A DNA stretch of 64,000 bases from Proteus vulgaris (GTDB taxonomy: Bacteria; Pseudomonadota; Gammaproteobacteria; Enterobacterales; Enterobacteriaceae): contig LR590468.1 of assembly GCA_901472505.1 (NCBI GenBank), positions 558,001-622,000 on the forward strand. Direction: 5' to 3'. Of this stretch, positions 1-9,029 are shown in pieces. The notes beneath the pieces were generated by a model. That model had not been told where the DNA came from. It did no database searches and worked only from the letters and a program-made list of their open reading frames with translations. The number at the start of each line of letters is the position of its first letter. The first letter of the stretch is position 1. The translations under genes and the position numbers were made by a program.

Positions 1-409
1 TACATAGATAAAACCATCAAAAACGTTCTTTTTTTCACCAAAAACCAATTCAATAACAACATTAATAATTTAATTACATTGACGAGCATCAAAAAACACG
101 AAAGTTAACAAGCAAATAATGAGAAAAAAGGAATTTTTTTATATTTGTCACACAATTGATTTTATTCTATTACATCTCAATAAATATTCCCTACAATAGC
201 CAACCAATCTAACCTGACAATTTCCTAAGTGATGATATCTTTCATTGTTTAGGTTAGTAACTATCTTTTTTTATTTATGATTTATCGTTTCAGCAAAGCA
301 GAGCATTAATAAAACCTAGTACCCTACACAATTATATAATGACCAACTTATCGGTTTGCCAACGCAGTTATAAACGATAAAAATTGCAAACTTAAGGATA
401 AAAATAATC
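1..409. other. Intergenic region upstream of lactate permease
   Basis: This AT-rich stretch lies before the lactate permease gene. I see no convincing ORF, RNA gene or named operator in it. It ends with an AAGGA ribosome binding site eleven bases before the permease ATG, and it presumably carries the promoter of the lldP-lutABC group. No lactate regulator gene is present inside the window. Confidence 0.5.
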
Positions 410-1936
410 ATGTCAGACTATCTCTCATTCTTATTAGGCATTGTGCCTTTAGCTGTGTTGATTTTTATGATCTTAAAAATGAAATCAGCCGTTCACCATG
501 CCGTGCTGGTTTCTTTAGTGATAACTGTTGCACTTGCTATTTTTCATTGGAACAACACCATTCAATTTGCCTCTGTTTCTGTCCTTTATGGTGCAGTTAA
601 AGGGTTGTGGCCAATCATCATTGTTATTCTTGCCGCTATTTATAGTTATAACTTAATGCTAAAAACGGGTGGCATGGATGTACTTAAAGATGTACTGGCT
701 GGCATAAGTGATGATAAGCGCGTACAAGTTCTACTTATTTCGTGGTGTTTTGGGGGCTTTCTTGAAGCTGTTGCGGGCTATGGTACCGCGGTTGCCATTC
801 CTATCGGCATTTTAATTGCTCTTGGATTTGATCCTTTTAAAGCTGCGGTTGCCTCTTTAGTCGCTAACACTGTTCCTACCGCTTTTGGTGCTGTTGGTAT
901 TCCAGTGTCTATTTTGGCGCAAAACACTGGACTTGACGTATTAGTGTTGAGTAAAACCATCATTATTCAGTTGGGATTATTTAACATCCTGTTACCTTTC
1001 GTCATTGTTGCCATTGCAGGTGGTGGCATTAAAGCCATTAAAGGTGTCGGATTTATTACTTTAATGTGTGGTATTAGTACACTTATTCCTCAATACATTG
1101 TTGCGGCTAATTTAGGTGCTGAATTACCTGCATTTGCCGGTAGCTTAGTCAGCTTAATTGTGGTTATTTTCCTTGCTAAACGCATGAAAAACAGTGGCGA
1201 TAAGCAAAAAAATCTCAAAAAACACACTGGAAAAGAGTTGTTAGTGGCTAGCTCTATTTACCTGTTTACCTTTATCTTCATTTTAGCCTGCTCACCTTTA
1301 TTCCCAGCGATCCAAAGCATGGCGGGCGCTATTTCCACTAAGATCCCATTTGTATTAAGTGAAACACAAACGGAATATCAAACCATTGCTTGGTTAAGTA
1401 CACCAGGTGTATTAATTATACTTGCCAGCTTTGTAGGTGGCACAATTCAAGGTGCCAGTGTTTCCACGCTTATCTCTGTACTTGTTAAAACAACTATCCA
1501 ACTGAAAAACTCCATTATTGCCATCACCGCAATCGTAGCAATGGCAACCGTCATGGATTTCAGTGGCATGATTGGTAGTATCGCTGAAACCTTGGTCGAT
1601 TTCACCGGTGCCGGATTTATCTTTATTGCTCCCGTGATCGGAGCCTTAGGAACATTTGTAACCGGTAGCGACACTAACTCCAACGTGCTATTTGGTAAGT
1701 TACAAACCAGTGCTGCAGCTAAGCTTAATATCGACCCTTTCATTCTGGCTGCGGCTAATACCTCAGGTGCAACGGGCGGTAAGATGATCTCACCTCAAAG
1801 TATCGCCATTGCTGTTTCAGCCACAAAAATGGATGGACAAAGCAGTGCCATTATGCGTGAAACGTTAAAATATTGTATCGCCTATATTGTTATTCTTGGA
1901 GCGAAGATCGGCATTATTTATCACCTAATGAACTAA
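410..1936 (+). CDS. lldP: L-lactate permease (LctP family)
   Basis: This is an inner-membrane secondary transporter that takes up lactate (possibly also glycolate) with protons. The 508 residues are almost wholly hydrophobic, with about a dozen membrane segments, and carry the LctP-family stretches around GFLEAVAGYGTAVAIPIG (about residues 116-133), ALGTFVTGSDTNSN (about 420) and ANTSGATGGKMISPQS (about 455). It is somewhat shorter than E. coli LldP (551) and GlcA. The ATG follows a clear AAGGA site. Genes for the three-subunit lactate oxidation system follow on the same strand after a strong hairpin, so uptake and oxidation are probably co-regulated. The family is seen in the sequence; the lactate substrate is inferred from the lutABC neighbours. 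Confidence 0.92.
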   Translation: MSDYLSFLLGIVPLAVLIFMILKMKSAVHHAVLVSLVITVALAIFHWNNTIQFASVSVLYGAVKGLWPIIIVILAAIYSYNLMLKTGGMDVLKDVLAGISDDKRVQVLLISWCFGGFLEAVAGYGTAVAIPIGILIALGFDPFKAAVASLVANTVPTAFGAVGIPVSILAQNTGLDVLVLSKTIIIQLGLFNILLPFVIVAIAGGGIKAIKGVGFITLMCGISTLIPQYIVAANLGAELPAFAGSLVSLIVVIFLAKRMKNSGDKQKNLKKHTGKELLVASSIYLFTFIFILACSPLFPAIQSMAGAISTKIPFVLSETQTEYQTIAWLSTPGVLIILASFVGGTIQGASVSTLISVLVKTTIQLKNSIIAITAIVAMATVMDFSGMIGSIAETLVDFTGAGFIFIAPVIGALGTFVTGSDTNSNVLFGKLQTSAAAKLNIDPFILAAANTSGATGGKMISPQSIAIAVSATKMDGQSSAIMRETLKYCIAYIVILGAKIGIIYHLMN

Positions 1937-1943
1937 TTAATAA

Positions 1944-1978
1944 GGGAAAGGGAGTGAGCTTATTCCATTCCCTTTCCC
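1944..1978 (+). terminator. Strong intercistronic hairpin between lldP and lutA
   Basis: A perfect 10-bp stem (GGGAAAGGGA at 1944-1953 with TCCCTTTCCC at 1969-1978) sits directly after the permease stop codon. The following bases are only weakly U-rich (TCTTATAAC). It may be a partial terminator or an mRNA-stabilising element that sets permease and oxidase levels apart, not a full stop. Confidence 0.55.
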
Positions 1979-2059
1979 TCTTATAACAAAGCAATAAAAA
2001 AAAGAATTTTATCTTTAGTAAAAATGACAACATCTGAGCGATGTTTTGGAGTTCGATTA

Positions 2060-2779
2060 ATGAAAGTTAATTTTTATGCGACCTGTCTTGGTGATGTGCT
2101 GAAAGCAGATTCAGCCAGAGACACCGTCTTGTTACTTGAGAAATTAGGTTGCGAAGTGCTATTTCAAGAGCGCCAAGGTTGCTGTGGTCAACCCGCACTT
2201 AATAGCGGTTATGTAAATAACGCCAAACCTGCTATGAAATCGTTAATTGAAACATTGGAAGTAAATGACTACCCGATTATTTCCCCAGCAGGCTCCTGTA
2301 CTTATGCCATAAAAGGATACCCAACTTATCTTGCCGATGAGCCACAATGGGCATTACGAGCACAAGGTGTAGCAGATCGCCTTATTGATTTAACCAGTTT
2401 TATTGTCAATACCTTGGGCATTGTCGATGTTGGTGCCCGTCTCCCTGGTAAAGCTGTTTATCATCCATCATGCAGTTTAACCCGCAAACTGGGTGTTGTT
2501 AGTGAGCCTTTAACACTATTAAACCACGTTGAAGGTCTTGAAATGTTACCTTTTGCGAACTCAGAAACCTGTTGTGGTTTTGGTGGAACATTCTCTGTGA
2601 AAATGTCTGAAATTTCAGGCGAAATGGTGACCGAAAAAGTAAAACATATTATGGATGTGAGTCCTGATTATGTCATTGGTGCAGATACAAGTTGCTTAAT
2701 AAACATACAAGGCCGTTTGAGCCGAGAAAAGCGCCCTGTAAAAGTGTTGCACATTGCACAAGTTTTAATGAGCCAATAA
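2060..2779 (+). CDS. lutA: L-lactate utilization protein LutA (YkgE), CCG-domain Fe-S protein
   Basis: LutA is one subunit of the LutABC L-lactate oxidation system, which turns lactate to pyruvate in the cytoplasm. It carries the two cysteine-rich CCG motifs of this family: CCGQP near residue 41 and ETCCGFGGTF near residue 180. I start it at the internal ATG at 2060 (MKVNFYATCL), giving 239 residues as usual for the family. The frame stays open back to 2024, but those extra 12 residues are not family-like. It is followed after 12 bases by lutB. Assignment rests on motif and gene order; the enzymatic role is known for Bacillus and other homologues, not shown here. Confidence 0.9.
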   Translation: MKVNFYATCLGDVLKADSARDTVLLLEKLGCEVLFQERQGCCGQPALNSGYVNNAKPAMKSLIETLEVNDYPIISPAGSCTYAIKGYPTYLADEPQWALRAQGVADRLIDLTSFIVNTLGIVDVGARLPGKAVYHPSCSLTRKLGVVSEPLTLLNHVEGLEMLPFANSETCCGFGGTFSVKMSEISGEMVTEKVKHIMDVSPDYVIGADTSCLINIQGRLSREKRPVKVLHIAQVLMSQ

Positions 2780-2791
2780 GGAAGCCTGCTT

Positions 2792-4213
2792 ATGTCTATC
2801 AAAACCAGTGATATCGATTTCAGACCTCGCCTAGAACATGAAATGAAAGATACAATCATGCGTAATGCGGTTGTTATGGCGCAAGAACGCATTGGAGCTA
2901 ATCGTCAAATCATGGTCAAAGAACTAGGTAATTGGGAAGAATGGCGTGATCGCGCTGAACAAATCCGTAACCATGTGCTTGAAAATTTAGATGCTTATCT
3001 CTATCAATTATCTGAAAAAGTAACAGAAAACGGAGGTCATGTTTATTTTGCTAAAACAGCAGAAGATGCCTCTCGTTATATTTGTGACGTTGCCAAAAAG
3101 AAAAACGCGAAGAAGATTGTAAAATCTAAATCGATGGTCACCGAAGAAATTGGGATGAATAAGGCCTTACAAAATGAAGGCATTGAAATCATCGAAACTG
3201 ACCTTGGCGAATATATTCTTCAATTAGATAACGATCCACCATCTCATATCGTCGTTCCTGCTATCCACAAAGATCGTTATCAAATTCGTAAAGTCTTAAA
3301 TGAAAAACTCAATTATGAAGGCAGTGAAACGCCTGAAGATATGACACTTTTCATTAGACAGCGTATAAGACAAGATTTTCTGTCTGCTGATATTGGCGTT
3401 ACGGGTTGTAACTTTGCGGTAGCTGAAACCGGCACCGTCTGTTTAGTTACTAACGAAGGTAATGCAAGAATGACCACTACGTTACCTAAAACCCATATTG
3501 CAGTCATGGGTATGGAGCGTGTGGCACCAACATTTGAAGAAGTTGATCCATTAATCACTATGTTATGCCGTAGCGCAGTTGGCTCACGTTTAACTAGTTA
3601 CAACACTTGGGTAACTGGTCCTCGTGAAGCGGGCAATGTCGATGGTCCTGAAGAGTTCCATTTAGTGATTGTGGATAATGGCCGTTCTGAAATTTTAGGT
3701 TCGCAATTTAAAGATATTTTACGCTGTATCCGTTGTGGTGCTTGTCTTAATACGTGCCCTGCTTACCGTAATATTGGTGGACATGCTTATGGCTCAATTT
3801 ATCCAGGCCCAATTGGTGCGGTAATTTCACCACTGTTAGGGGGCTATAAAGATTTTCATGATCTCCCTTACGCTTGTTCATTATGTAATGCATGTAATGT
3901 GGTTTGCCCAGTCAAAATTCCTTTAGCTCAGTTGATTTTAAAACATCGTCGAGTAATGGCTGAAACTGGTTTAACACCAAAAGCAGAACGTCGAGTCACC
4001 GGTATGTTTAACTACCTCAATTCACACCCAGCTCTTTGGAAAGTGGGTATGAACGTTGGTGCAAAAATGGCGGGGTTAATGATCAAAAATGGGTCTACAC
4101 CAATCAAAATCAGTGTGTTAAATGATTGGATGGAATCGCGAGATCTCCCTAAACCAGATGGTTATAGCTTCCGTAGTTGGTTTAAACGCCATAAAGCAGA
4201 AGGAAAAAAATAA
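2792..4213 (+). CDS. lutB: L-lactate utilization iron-sulfur protein LutB (YkgF)
   Basis: LutB is the large iron-sulfur subunit of the LutABC lactate oxidation complex. The 473 residues have an N-terminal LUD (DUF162-like) domain of about 300 residues, then two 4Fe-4S ferredoxin motifs: CIRCGACLNTCP near residue 311 and CSLCNACNVVCP near 358. A C-terminal tail follows, ending in a lysine-rich segment. The length matches the family. It sits between lutA (12-base gap) and lutC (1-base gap), so the three are almost certainly one transcript and one complex. Electrons probably go to the quinone pool through a partner not encoded here. Confidence 0.93.
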   Translation: MSIKTSDIDFRPRLEHEMKDTIMRNAVVMAQERIGANRQIMVKELGNWEEWRDRAEQIRNHVLENLDAYLYQLSEKVTENGGHVYFAKTAEDASRYICDVAKKKNAKKIVKSKSMVTEEIGMNKALQNEGIEIIETDLGEYILQLDNDPPSHIVVPAIHKDRYQIRKVLNEKLNYEGSETPEDMTLFIRQRIRQDFLSADIGVTGCNFAVAETGTVCLVTNEGNARMTTTLPKTHIAVMGMERVAPTFEEVDPLITMLCRSAVGSRLTSYNTWVTGPREAGNVDGPEEFHLVIVDNGRSEILGSQFKDILRCIRCGACLNTCPAYRNIGGHAYGSIYPGPIGAVISPLLGGYKDFHDLPYACSLCNACNVVCPVKIPLAQLILKHRRVMAETGLTPKAERRVTGMFNYLNSHPALWKVGMNVGAKMAGLMIKNGSTPIKISVLNDWMESRDLPKPDGYSFRSWFKRHKAEGKK

Positions 4214-4214
4214 T

Positions 4215-4919
4215 ATGTTAAACGAACAAAACCGTAATGAGTTTCTGCAAACTATTGCTGAAAAATTAGGGCGTCCTATTGCGCATAAGCCACAGCCACA
4301 GCCTACACCGATTAATGATTTAGCGAAAACTCGCTTAACTAATTTGACTCAGGATGAACTATGTAAAGAATTTACTGACTTTGCACAGACTCAAATGGTG
4401 AAATGTGTTGTTAGCAAACCTGATGACGTTATCAATAGCCTAATTGAACTCTGCGAAAGTTATGATTGTAAAGGCTCGGTGGTAATAAGTGGAGATGAGC
4501 GCCTAGATGCACTGGGTGTAACTAAAGCTATCAGTGAAAAATACGAAACCTATATTTGGACCCCAGAACTTGGCCATGAAAATATTATTCATGCTGAACG
4601 CTCTCAAATTGGAATTGTATTTGCGGAAGCGGGCCTAACTGAATCTGGTGGGATTGTTTTATTTTCGTCTCCAGAAAAAGGACGTGCGGTAAGCTTATTA
4701 CCTGAAACTTCTATTGTTATTCTACGTAAAAGCGATATTTTACCTCGAGTGGCTCAAATTGCTGAACGTTTACATAAAATGGCGCAAGAAGGTGTAAGAA
4801 TGCCGTCTTGCATCAATTTAATTGGTGGTGCAAGTTCTACAGCAGACATTGAATTAATTAAAGTATGGGGGGTTCATGGCCCTGTTCATGCGGCGTATTT
4901 GATTATAGAAGATTGCTAA
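4215..4919 (+). CDS. lutC: Lactate utilization protein C (LutC, YkgG)
   Basis: LutC is the third subunit of the lactate oxidation system, a single LUD-domain protein of 234 residues. Motifs typical of the family are GIVFAEAGLTESGGIVLFSS and the C-terminal GGASSTADIELIKVWGVHGP. The ATG at 4215 lies one base after the lutB stop; a longer in-frame opening from 4122 lies inside lutB and is rejected. With lldP, lutA and lutB it forms a complete lactate uptake and oxidation module. Confidence 0.92.
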   Translation: MLNEQNRNEFLQTIAEKLGRPIAHKPQPQPTPINDLAKTRLTNLTQDELCKEFTDFAQTQMVKCVVSKPDDVINSLIELCESYDCKGSVVISGDERLDALGVTKAISEKYETYIWTPELGHENIIHAERSQIGIVFAEAGLTESGGIVLFSSPEKGRAVSLLPETSIVILRKSDILPRVAQIAERLHKMAQEGVRMPSCINLIGGASSTADIELIKVWGVHGPVHAAYLIIEDC

Positions 4920-5430
4920 TTCAATATTAATCAGCAATGAAAAGAACGATAACTAAATAACTTAAGGTCATGGTCAAAGGATTGACCAACATAAAGAAAG
5001 GTTATATAACACCTTCAACTTACTGATAAAGTTCCCACTTTTAGATGGGAACTTTGATCTACACAATCAATGCGAAAAACTTTGCTCAATTTTTCCAGAT
5101 CAATACATAACCTTCGATGGGTTAATTCTCAAAATTTTTTCAACAACAATTAAAAATAACGACAATTATTTTTATTAGACATTATTATAATGTTTCAATA
5201 AAGCAAGATTAATAACCTTTCTTTATTTTAAATAGTATTTAATAAATTAAATAACTACTTTACTATTTAATAGTTCAACTTGGCTTATCCTCGATATGTT
5301 TTCTTTACGATAAAATAGTCTCAATGTAAATTACACCATTATCCTTATCACACTGATAGAAAACCCACTTTTTTTGCAGTAATCTCATACCATTCTTATT
5401 GGCAAAATCGCCAGAAAACCACCCAATGGT
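4920..5430. other. Intergenic region after lutC
   Basis: No gene is supported here. Just after lutC there are two hairpins: TGGTCAA/TTGACCA at 4971-4988 and a perfect 10-bp stem AAAGTTCCCA/TGGGAACTTT at 5028-5055. Neither has a good U-tract, but together they probably end the lactate transcript. The remainder is AT-rich. A reverse-strand reading frame at 5305-5514 was considered and rejected. Confidence 0.45.
5028..5055 (+). terminator. Hairpin downstream of lutC
   Basis: Ten perfectly paired bases with an 8-base loop lie about 110 bases after lutC. There is no run of U after it, so termination may need Rho or may be incomplete. Confidence 0.4.
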
Positions 5431-5784
5431 ATGAGTATAATGTTCTACAAATTTACACCAATCATTCTTCTGATAATTTCTAACGTTTTTATGACGTTCG
5501 CTTGGTATGGCCATTTAAAATACGGCAATAAACCGCTTATTATCGTCATTTTTTTAAGCTGGTTGATTGCATTTGTTGAATATTGTTTTGCTGTGCCTGC
5601 AAATAGAATTGGTCATCATTACTACAGTGCAGCAGAATTAAAGACCATACAAGAAGTGATAACATTAACAATTTTCGCTATTTTTTCTGTTACTTATTTA
5701 GGTGAAAACTTCACATTAAATCACTTTATTGGTTTCCTTTTAATTGGTGCTGGTGCCTTATTTATTTTTAAAGGTCCCTTTTAA
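5431..5784 (+). CDS. Small four-helix membrane protein, DMT/DUF486 family
   Basis: This 117-residue protein has four hydrophobic segments (about residues 7-25, 33-53, 70-88 and 94-113), ending in GALFIFKGPF. The segments SNVFMTFAWYGHLKY and FVEYCFAVPANRIG are typical of the DUF486 group, related in fold to half-size drug/metabolite transporters. It should sit in the inner membrane; no substrate is known. The start at 5431 has no strong ribosome binding site, so an internal ATG at 5440 is also possible. It stands alone with AT-rich flanks. Confidence 0.75.
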   Translation: MSIMFYKFTPIILLIISNVFMTFAWYGHLKYGNKPLIIVIFLSWLIAFVEYCFAVPANRIGHHYYSAAELKTIQEVITLTIFAIFSVTYLGENFTLNHFIGFLLIGAGALFIFKGPF

Positions 5785-6148
5785 ACACCTCTATGACTAA
5801 ATAAAACAGCTTGTTTTTTAATCGATCTTTTACCCTCTTCTTTATGGCCTTATCAGAAATGATAAGGCTTTTCTTTATTTACAAATTAAATATTTTGATT
5901 ACATTTAATACGATTGATAATGTTGCTTTAACGGACTATAAAATAACACAATCACTTACCATTAAGTCATATAGTCCACTGAGATTATTTTTTACAAAAC
6001 AATGCTCTATTTTGAAATAAATATATTCTATATACAGAAATATTTCTCTTGAAAAATATTTTTCATTCAGCGCATAATGATTGTTCTAAGAGAAGCATTG
6101 TTTCTCTACCTTTATTTTGCCTCTCTTAAATTACAGCACCCTTAAAAC
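5785..6148. other. AT-rich intergenic region
   Basis: I see no supported gene. A 69-codon frame at 5811-6020 has no ribosome binding site and a composition like its surroundings. A TTATCAGAAATGATAAGG inverted repeat (near 5850) is the likely transcription end of the upstream small membrane protein gene. Confidence 0.35.
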
Positions 6149-6190
6149 GTGCCTATTGTCATTTCAACGTCAGATAAAATGGTATCAGGT

Positions 6191-6574
6191 ATGAGTAATC
6201 ATTCTAACGATTTTGTTTATATGCAGGACAATCCCTGTATGCACTGTGGTGCATGTTGCGCCTATTTTAGAGTTTCGTTCTATTGGGCTGAAATGGTGAG
6301 TGGAGGTGGTGTGGTTCCAGATGAGTTAACAGAACCATTAACTCCTTTTCTCTCTTGTATGAAAGGAACTAATTCTAAAAAACCACGTTGTGATAAGCTT
6401 CTTGGTGAGGTTGGTGAGTGTGTAAGCTGTTCTATCTATGAACAACGCCCTTCTCCTTGCCGTGAGTTTGAACAATCTTGGGTAAATGGTGTTCCTAATG
6501 AGGCTTGTGATCGCGCTCGCGCAGCTTATGGTTTACCTCCACTAACTCACACTACTTTGCCTCACACCGCGTAA
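6191..6574 (+). CDS. YkgJ-family cysteine-cluster protein
   Basis: This small cytoplasmic protein has a cysteine-rich metal-binding pattern: [11 protein letters not shown], then [28 protein letters not shown]. That is the YkgJ/UPF0153 signature, thought to bind zinc or an Fe-S cluster. From the ATG at 6191 it has 127 residues; the frame is open from 6149, and ATGs at 6149 and 6179 are alternatives because no ribosome binding site is decisive. The invariant PSPCREF motif is present. It is monocistronic and followed by a hairpin at 6578-6603. Its biological role is not known. Confidence 0.8.
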   Translation: MSNHSNDFVYMQDNPCMHCGACCAYFRVSFYWAEMVSGGGVVPDELTEPLTPFLSCMKGTNSKKPRCDKLLGEVGECVSCSIYEQRPSPCREFEQSWVNGVPNEACDRARAAYGLPPLTHTTLPHTA

Positions 6575-6577
6575 GAC

Positions 6578-6603
6578 ATCAGAGGGGTTAAGCCCCTCCT
6601 GAT
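6578..6603 (+). terminator. Hairpin after the cysteine-cluster gene
   Basis: ATCAG-AGGGG pairs with CCCCT-C-CTGAT around a TTAAG loop immediately after the stop codon, with one bulge. The downstream bases (CATTTAATC) are only weakly U-rich. Confidence 0.5.
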
Positions 6604-6785
6604 CATTTAATCATATCCAACATACTTATTTCATAAAATATGAAATCACAAAACAAAAAATCATTATTAAATAATATGTTAGTTTGACTTTATTTTAAAA
6701 TCACCTAGTATATAAGGTAATGAATTAATAACGTGTCTTTTGTGAGGTTTTTTATTTAAAAATAGTAATAGATTTGGAGGGCATT

Positions 6786-6875
6786 ATGATCGGTAGCTCT
6801 TTTTTTATCCTTTTCCTTTCTTTTATCTGTTCTACTGCTGTCGTTAGTATGTTACTCGGTGGCTTAGAGGAATAA
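6786..6875 (+). CDS. Predicted 29-residue small membrane protein
   Basis: This short reading frame begins with ATG at 6786, six bases after a perfect GGAGG, the strongest ribosome binding site in the neighbourhood. It encodes 29 residues: a short polar start (MIGSS), one hydrophobic helix of about 20 residues rich in F, L, I and S with a single Cys, then GGLEE. Such single-helix miniproteins are common regulators or subunits in enterobacterial inner membranes. A terminator-like hairpin follows at 6917-6949, giving a compact stand-alone gene. I do not recognise the family. Confidence 0.6.
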   Translation: MIGSSFFILFLSFICSTAVVSMLLGGLEE

Positions 6876-6916
6876 TCATGAATATTTCTGATGAAAATAT
6901 TCTTCCCCAGAAATAG

Positions 6917-6955
6917 TGCCCATGCTTTATATAAAAATAGGTATGGGCATTATTT
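6917..6955 (+). terminator. Terminator after the small membrane protein
   Basis: TGCCCATGC at 6917-6925 pairs with GTATGGGCA at 6941-6949 (9 bp, one G-U pair), followed by TTATTTAATTT. Confidence 0.6.
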
Positions 6956-7050
6956 AATTTATCGCTTCAATCTTTCCTTTAATATTACTTTTTTATTTTT
7001 ATGCTATTTTTATAAAAACTAAATGTTTCAATTCTCTCGAATACCTATAT

Positions 7051-7638
7051 TTAATAGGTAAAATGCCCTGTTATTTTCCATGAAAATAAAACATCTTCAG
7101 CGACCTGCCCAAAACCAATATTGTGCATGATAAGATAGCGTTGGTTATCCCAACTTTTTTCATTTACCACGATACCAATATGAGGCCGACCATTGTCTAA
7201 ACGCCAACTAACAATATCACCAGGCACATAATCTTCTGCATTTTTGGTAATAGGCTTTACTTTGCCTTTTCGTGAGAAAAAAACTTCCAAATTAGGCACT
7301 CTACGATGATCAATATTTGTATCTGGTTGATTCAACCCCCATATCTGTTTACTTGGGTAGGCTGAAAAGTTGGCTTTAATATCTTCATGCAGTAATTTTT
7401 GTAAATCGATATCAATCCCACGATAACTACGAATAATGACATCGCTACAAACCCCTTTATAAGCAGGAACATCACCATTTGGATAATCTATTTTGCGATA
7501 ATTTGAGTCGTAAAATACGGCTCTTGGTAAATCAGCAGCATATTCCACCAGCTTTTTACTTTGCTCTGCCGTTATGGCTTGAACAGTTGAAAAGGGCATA
7601 AGCAATAAGAATAAAAAACTAGGTTTCATTATTTTCAT
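7051..7638 (-). CDS. Secreted DUF1287 protein
   Basis: This 195-residue protein begins with a clear signal peptide (MKIMKPSFLFLLLMPFSTVQA), so it is exported to the periplasm. The rest matches the DUF1287 family: RAVFYDSNYRKIDYPNGDVP, GVCSDVIIRSYRGIDIDLQ, VPGDIVSWRL and the end region HIGIVVN with a late HNIG. The invariant Cys in GVCSD and the His residues recall NlpC/P60-like cysteine peptidase folds, but a peptidoglycan activity is only inference. The start at 7638 is chosen because GGAGA lies just before it and the signal peptide begins there; the frame extends to 7668 without support. Confidence 0.8.
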   Translation of the reverse strand: MKIMKPSFLFLLLMPFSTVQAITAEQSKKLVEYAADLPRAVFYDSNYRKIDYPNGDVPAYKGVCSDVIIRSYRGIDIDLQKLLHEDIKANFSAYPSKQIWGLNQPDTNIDHRRVPNLEVFFSRKGKVKPITKNAEDYVPGDIVSWRLDNGRPHIGIVVNEKSWDNQRYLIMHNIGFGQVAEDVLFSWKITGHFTY

Positions 7639-7763
7639 TCTGTGATCTCCATGAAAAGTTAAATCCATTATCTTTAAAAAAGGAATTGAGTGATCTGTTT
7701 ATACTGATAAAACGCAGTACAAAAATATAAGTGGAGTCTTAATTCATTTTTGAATATAACATA

Positions 7764-7797
7764 AAAAAACCGAGCTCCCTTTTACGGTAAGCTCGGC
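7764..7797 (-). terminator. Rho-independent terminator of the MFS transporter gene
   Basis: Read on the minus strand, CCGAGCT pairs with AGCTCGG and is followed by seven T. It lies about 45 bases after the transporter stop codon. Confidence 0.75.
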
Positions 7798-7841
7798 TGA
7801 TAATAAAATGAAAAAGAAAGAGATCAAAGTAAGAGAAATAG

Positions 7842-9029
7842 TTAGTTCAACACAATATGGCTTTTACGTCGTAAACTGGCAAAAAGCATATAAATCGCCG
7901 TCACCAGTAACACAACAAAGAAGAAATTCATAATGCCATTATTGGCCTGTGCCATAAAAATACCCGCACCTAAAGGCCCAATGGCAGAGCCAATGCTATA
8001 ACTTAATAGCATGACTTGTGTAATGGCGACAATATAGCTCGCATTAACATGATCACATGCCAAAGTAATAGCGATAGGATAAAGTGCAAAAGAAGACATC
8101 CCCAATAACGCCAGTGCAACAATAAGCACCATATAATCGTTAGAGAGATAAGTCAGTCCCATGGCAAACACACCCACTAAACACATCATCGCTAATAACA
8201 GCGTTTTACTAATTACCACAGACAACTTGCTAATAATAGGCTGAACCACCATTCCACCTAAAATAATAGCCGCCATCAACACACCTATTTGGTCTGTGGT
8301 AAATTGACCTTGATTTAAGGCTAGTGGCATCATTCCATAAATACTGCCCATCACCACGCCAGATACCATACAGCCCACCAAAGCGGCTTTATTTAAACGA
8401 CGCATTTGTTTAAGTGACAAACTTTTATGGTCATGCCCTTGGGGTTGCCCTTGTTTAAAAAACAGAGGCGGTAATACCGCAATTAATAACAAGGCCAATA
8501 CCGCCATAAACGGAATAGCACCTTGTGTGCCAATTGCACCAATCGCCAACTGTCCTAATGTTGTGCCGCCATACAGCGAGGTCATATAAAAGCCTAAACG
8601 TTTAGCCCGCTCTTTAGGATTATCGCCAATTAACAGCCATGATTCGACCACAACAAAAATACCCGCGACCGCCATACCACCAATAAAACGAGAGACCATC
8701 CATGCTGATAAATAAGGCATTACAGGTAATATGCCAACAGTCACTGCCAGTAATAATAAAAACACGACGAAAGAAAGACGATGCCCTATTCTTGCAATAA
8801 TAGGCTCTATCATCACTGAACCTATTAATAATCCGATAAAATAAATACTTGCTAACCAGCTAGCATAGAGCGTATCCATTCCAAAGCTGTCCATAGACAG
8901 TGGAATTAAACTCATTAAATAGCCTGACGCGATAGCAAATACCGTTAACCCAGCCACAGGTACTAATGTACTGTCGCCTTTGCGTACCAAAGTAGTGTTC
9001 TGTTTCACTACCCTCGTCTCCACAATCAA
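7842..9029 (-). CDS. MFS transporter (YcaD-like)
   Basis: This is a 12-helix major facilitator superfamily protein of the inner membrane, of up to 395 residues. It shows MFS loop signatures: the stretch after helix 2 (EPIIARIGHRLSF) and the basic NPKERAKRLGFY segment before helix 5, and it resembles the YcaD group of putative transporters. The substrate cannot be told from sequence. The longest frame starts at a TTG (9029); a GTG at 9008 (reading MKQNTT) preceded by GGAG fits better as the real start. It is transcribed alone and ends at the terminator at 7764-7797. Confidence 0.8.
   Translation of the reverse strand: MIVETRVVKQNTTLVRKGDSTLVPVAGLTVFAIASGYLMSLIPLSMDSFGMDTLYASWLASIYFIGLLIGSVMIEPIIARIGHRLSFVVFLLLLAVTVGILPVMPYLSAWMVSRFIGGMAVAGIFVVVESWLLIGDNPKERAKRLGFYMTSLYGGTTLGQLAIGAIGTQGAIPFMAVLALLLIAVLPPLFFKQGQPQGHDHKSLSLKQMRRLNKAALVGCMVSGVVMGSIYGMMPLALNQGQFTTDQIGVLMAAIILGGMVVQPIISKLSVVISKTLLLAMMCLVGVFAMGLTYLSNDYMVLIVALALLGMSSFALYPIAITLACDHVNASYIVAITQVMLLSYSIGSAIGPLGAGIFMAQANNGIMNFFFVVLLVTAIYMLFASLRRKSHIVLN

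Noticed and set aside
5305..5514. Reverse-strand 69-codon frame overlapping the small DUF486 gene
   Set aside because: No ribosome binding site, no family I recognise, and it overlaps the start of a well-supported gene.
5811..6020. Plus-strand 69-codon frame in the gap before the cysteine-cluster gene
   Set aside because: No ribosome binding site; composition follows the AT-rich surroundings and no family resemblance.
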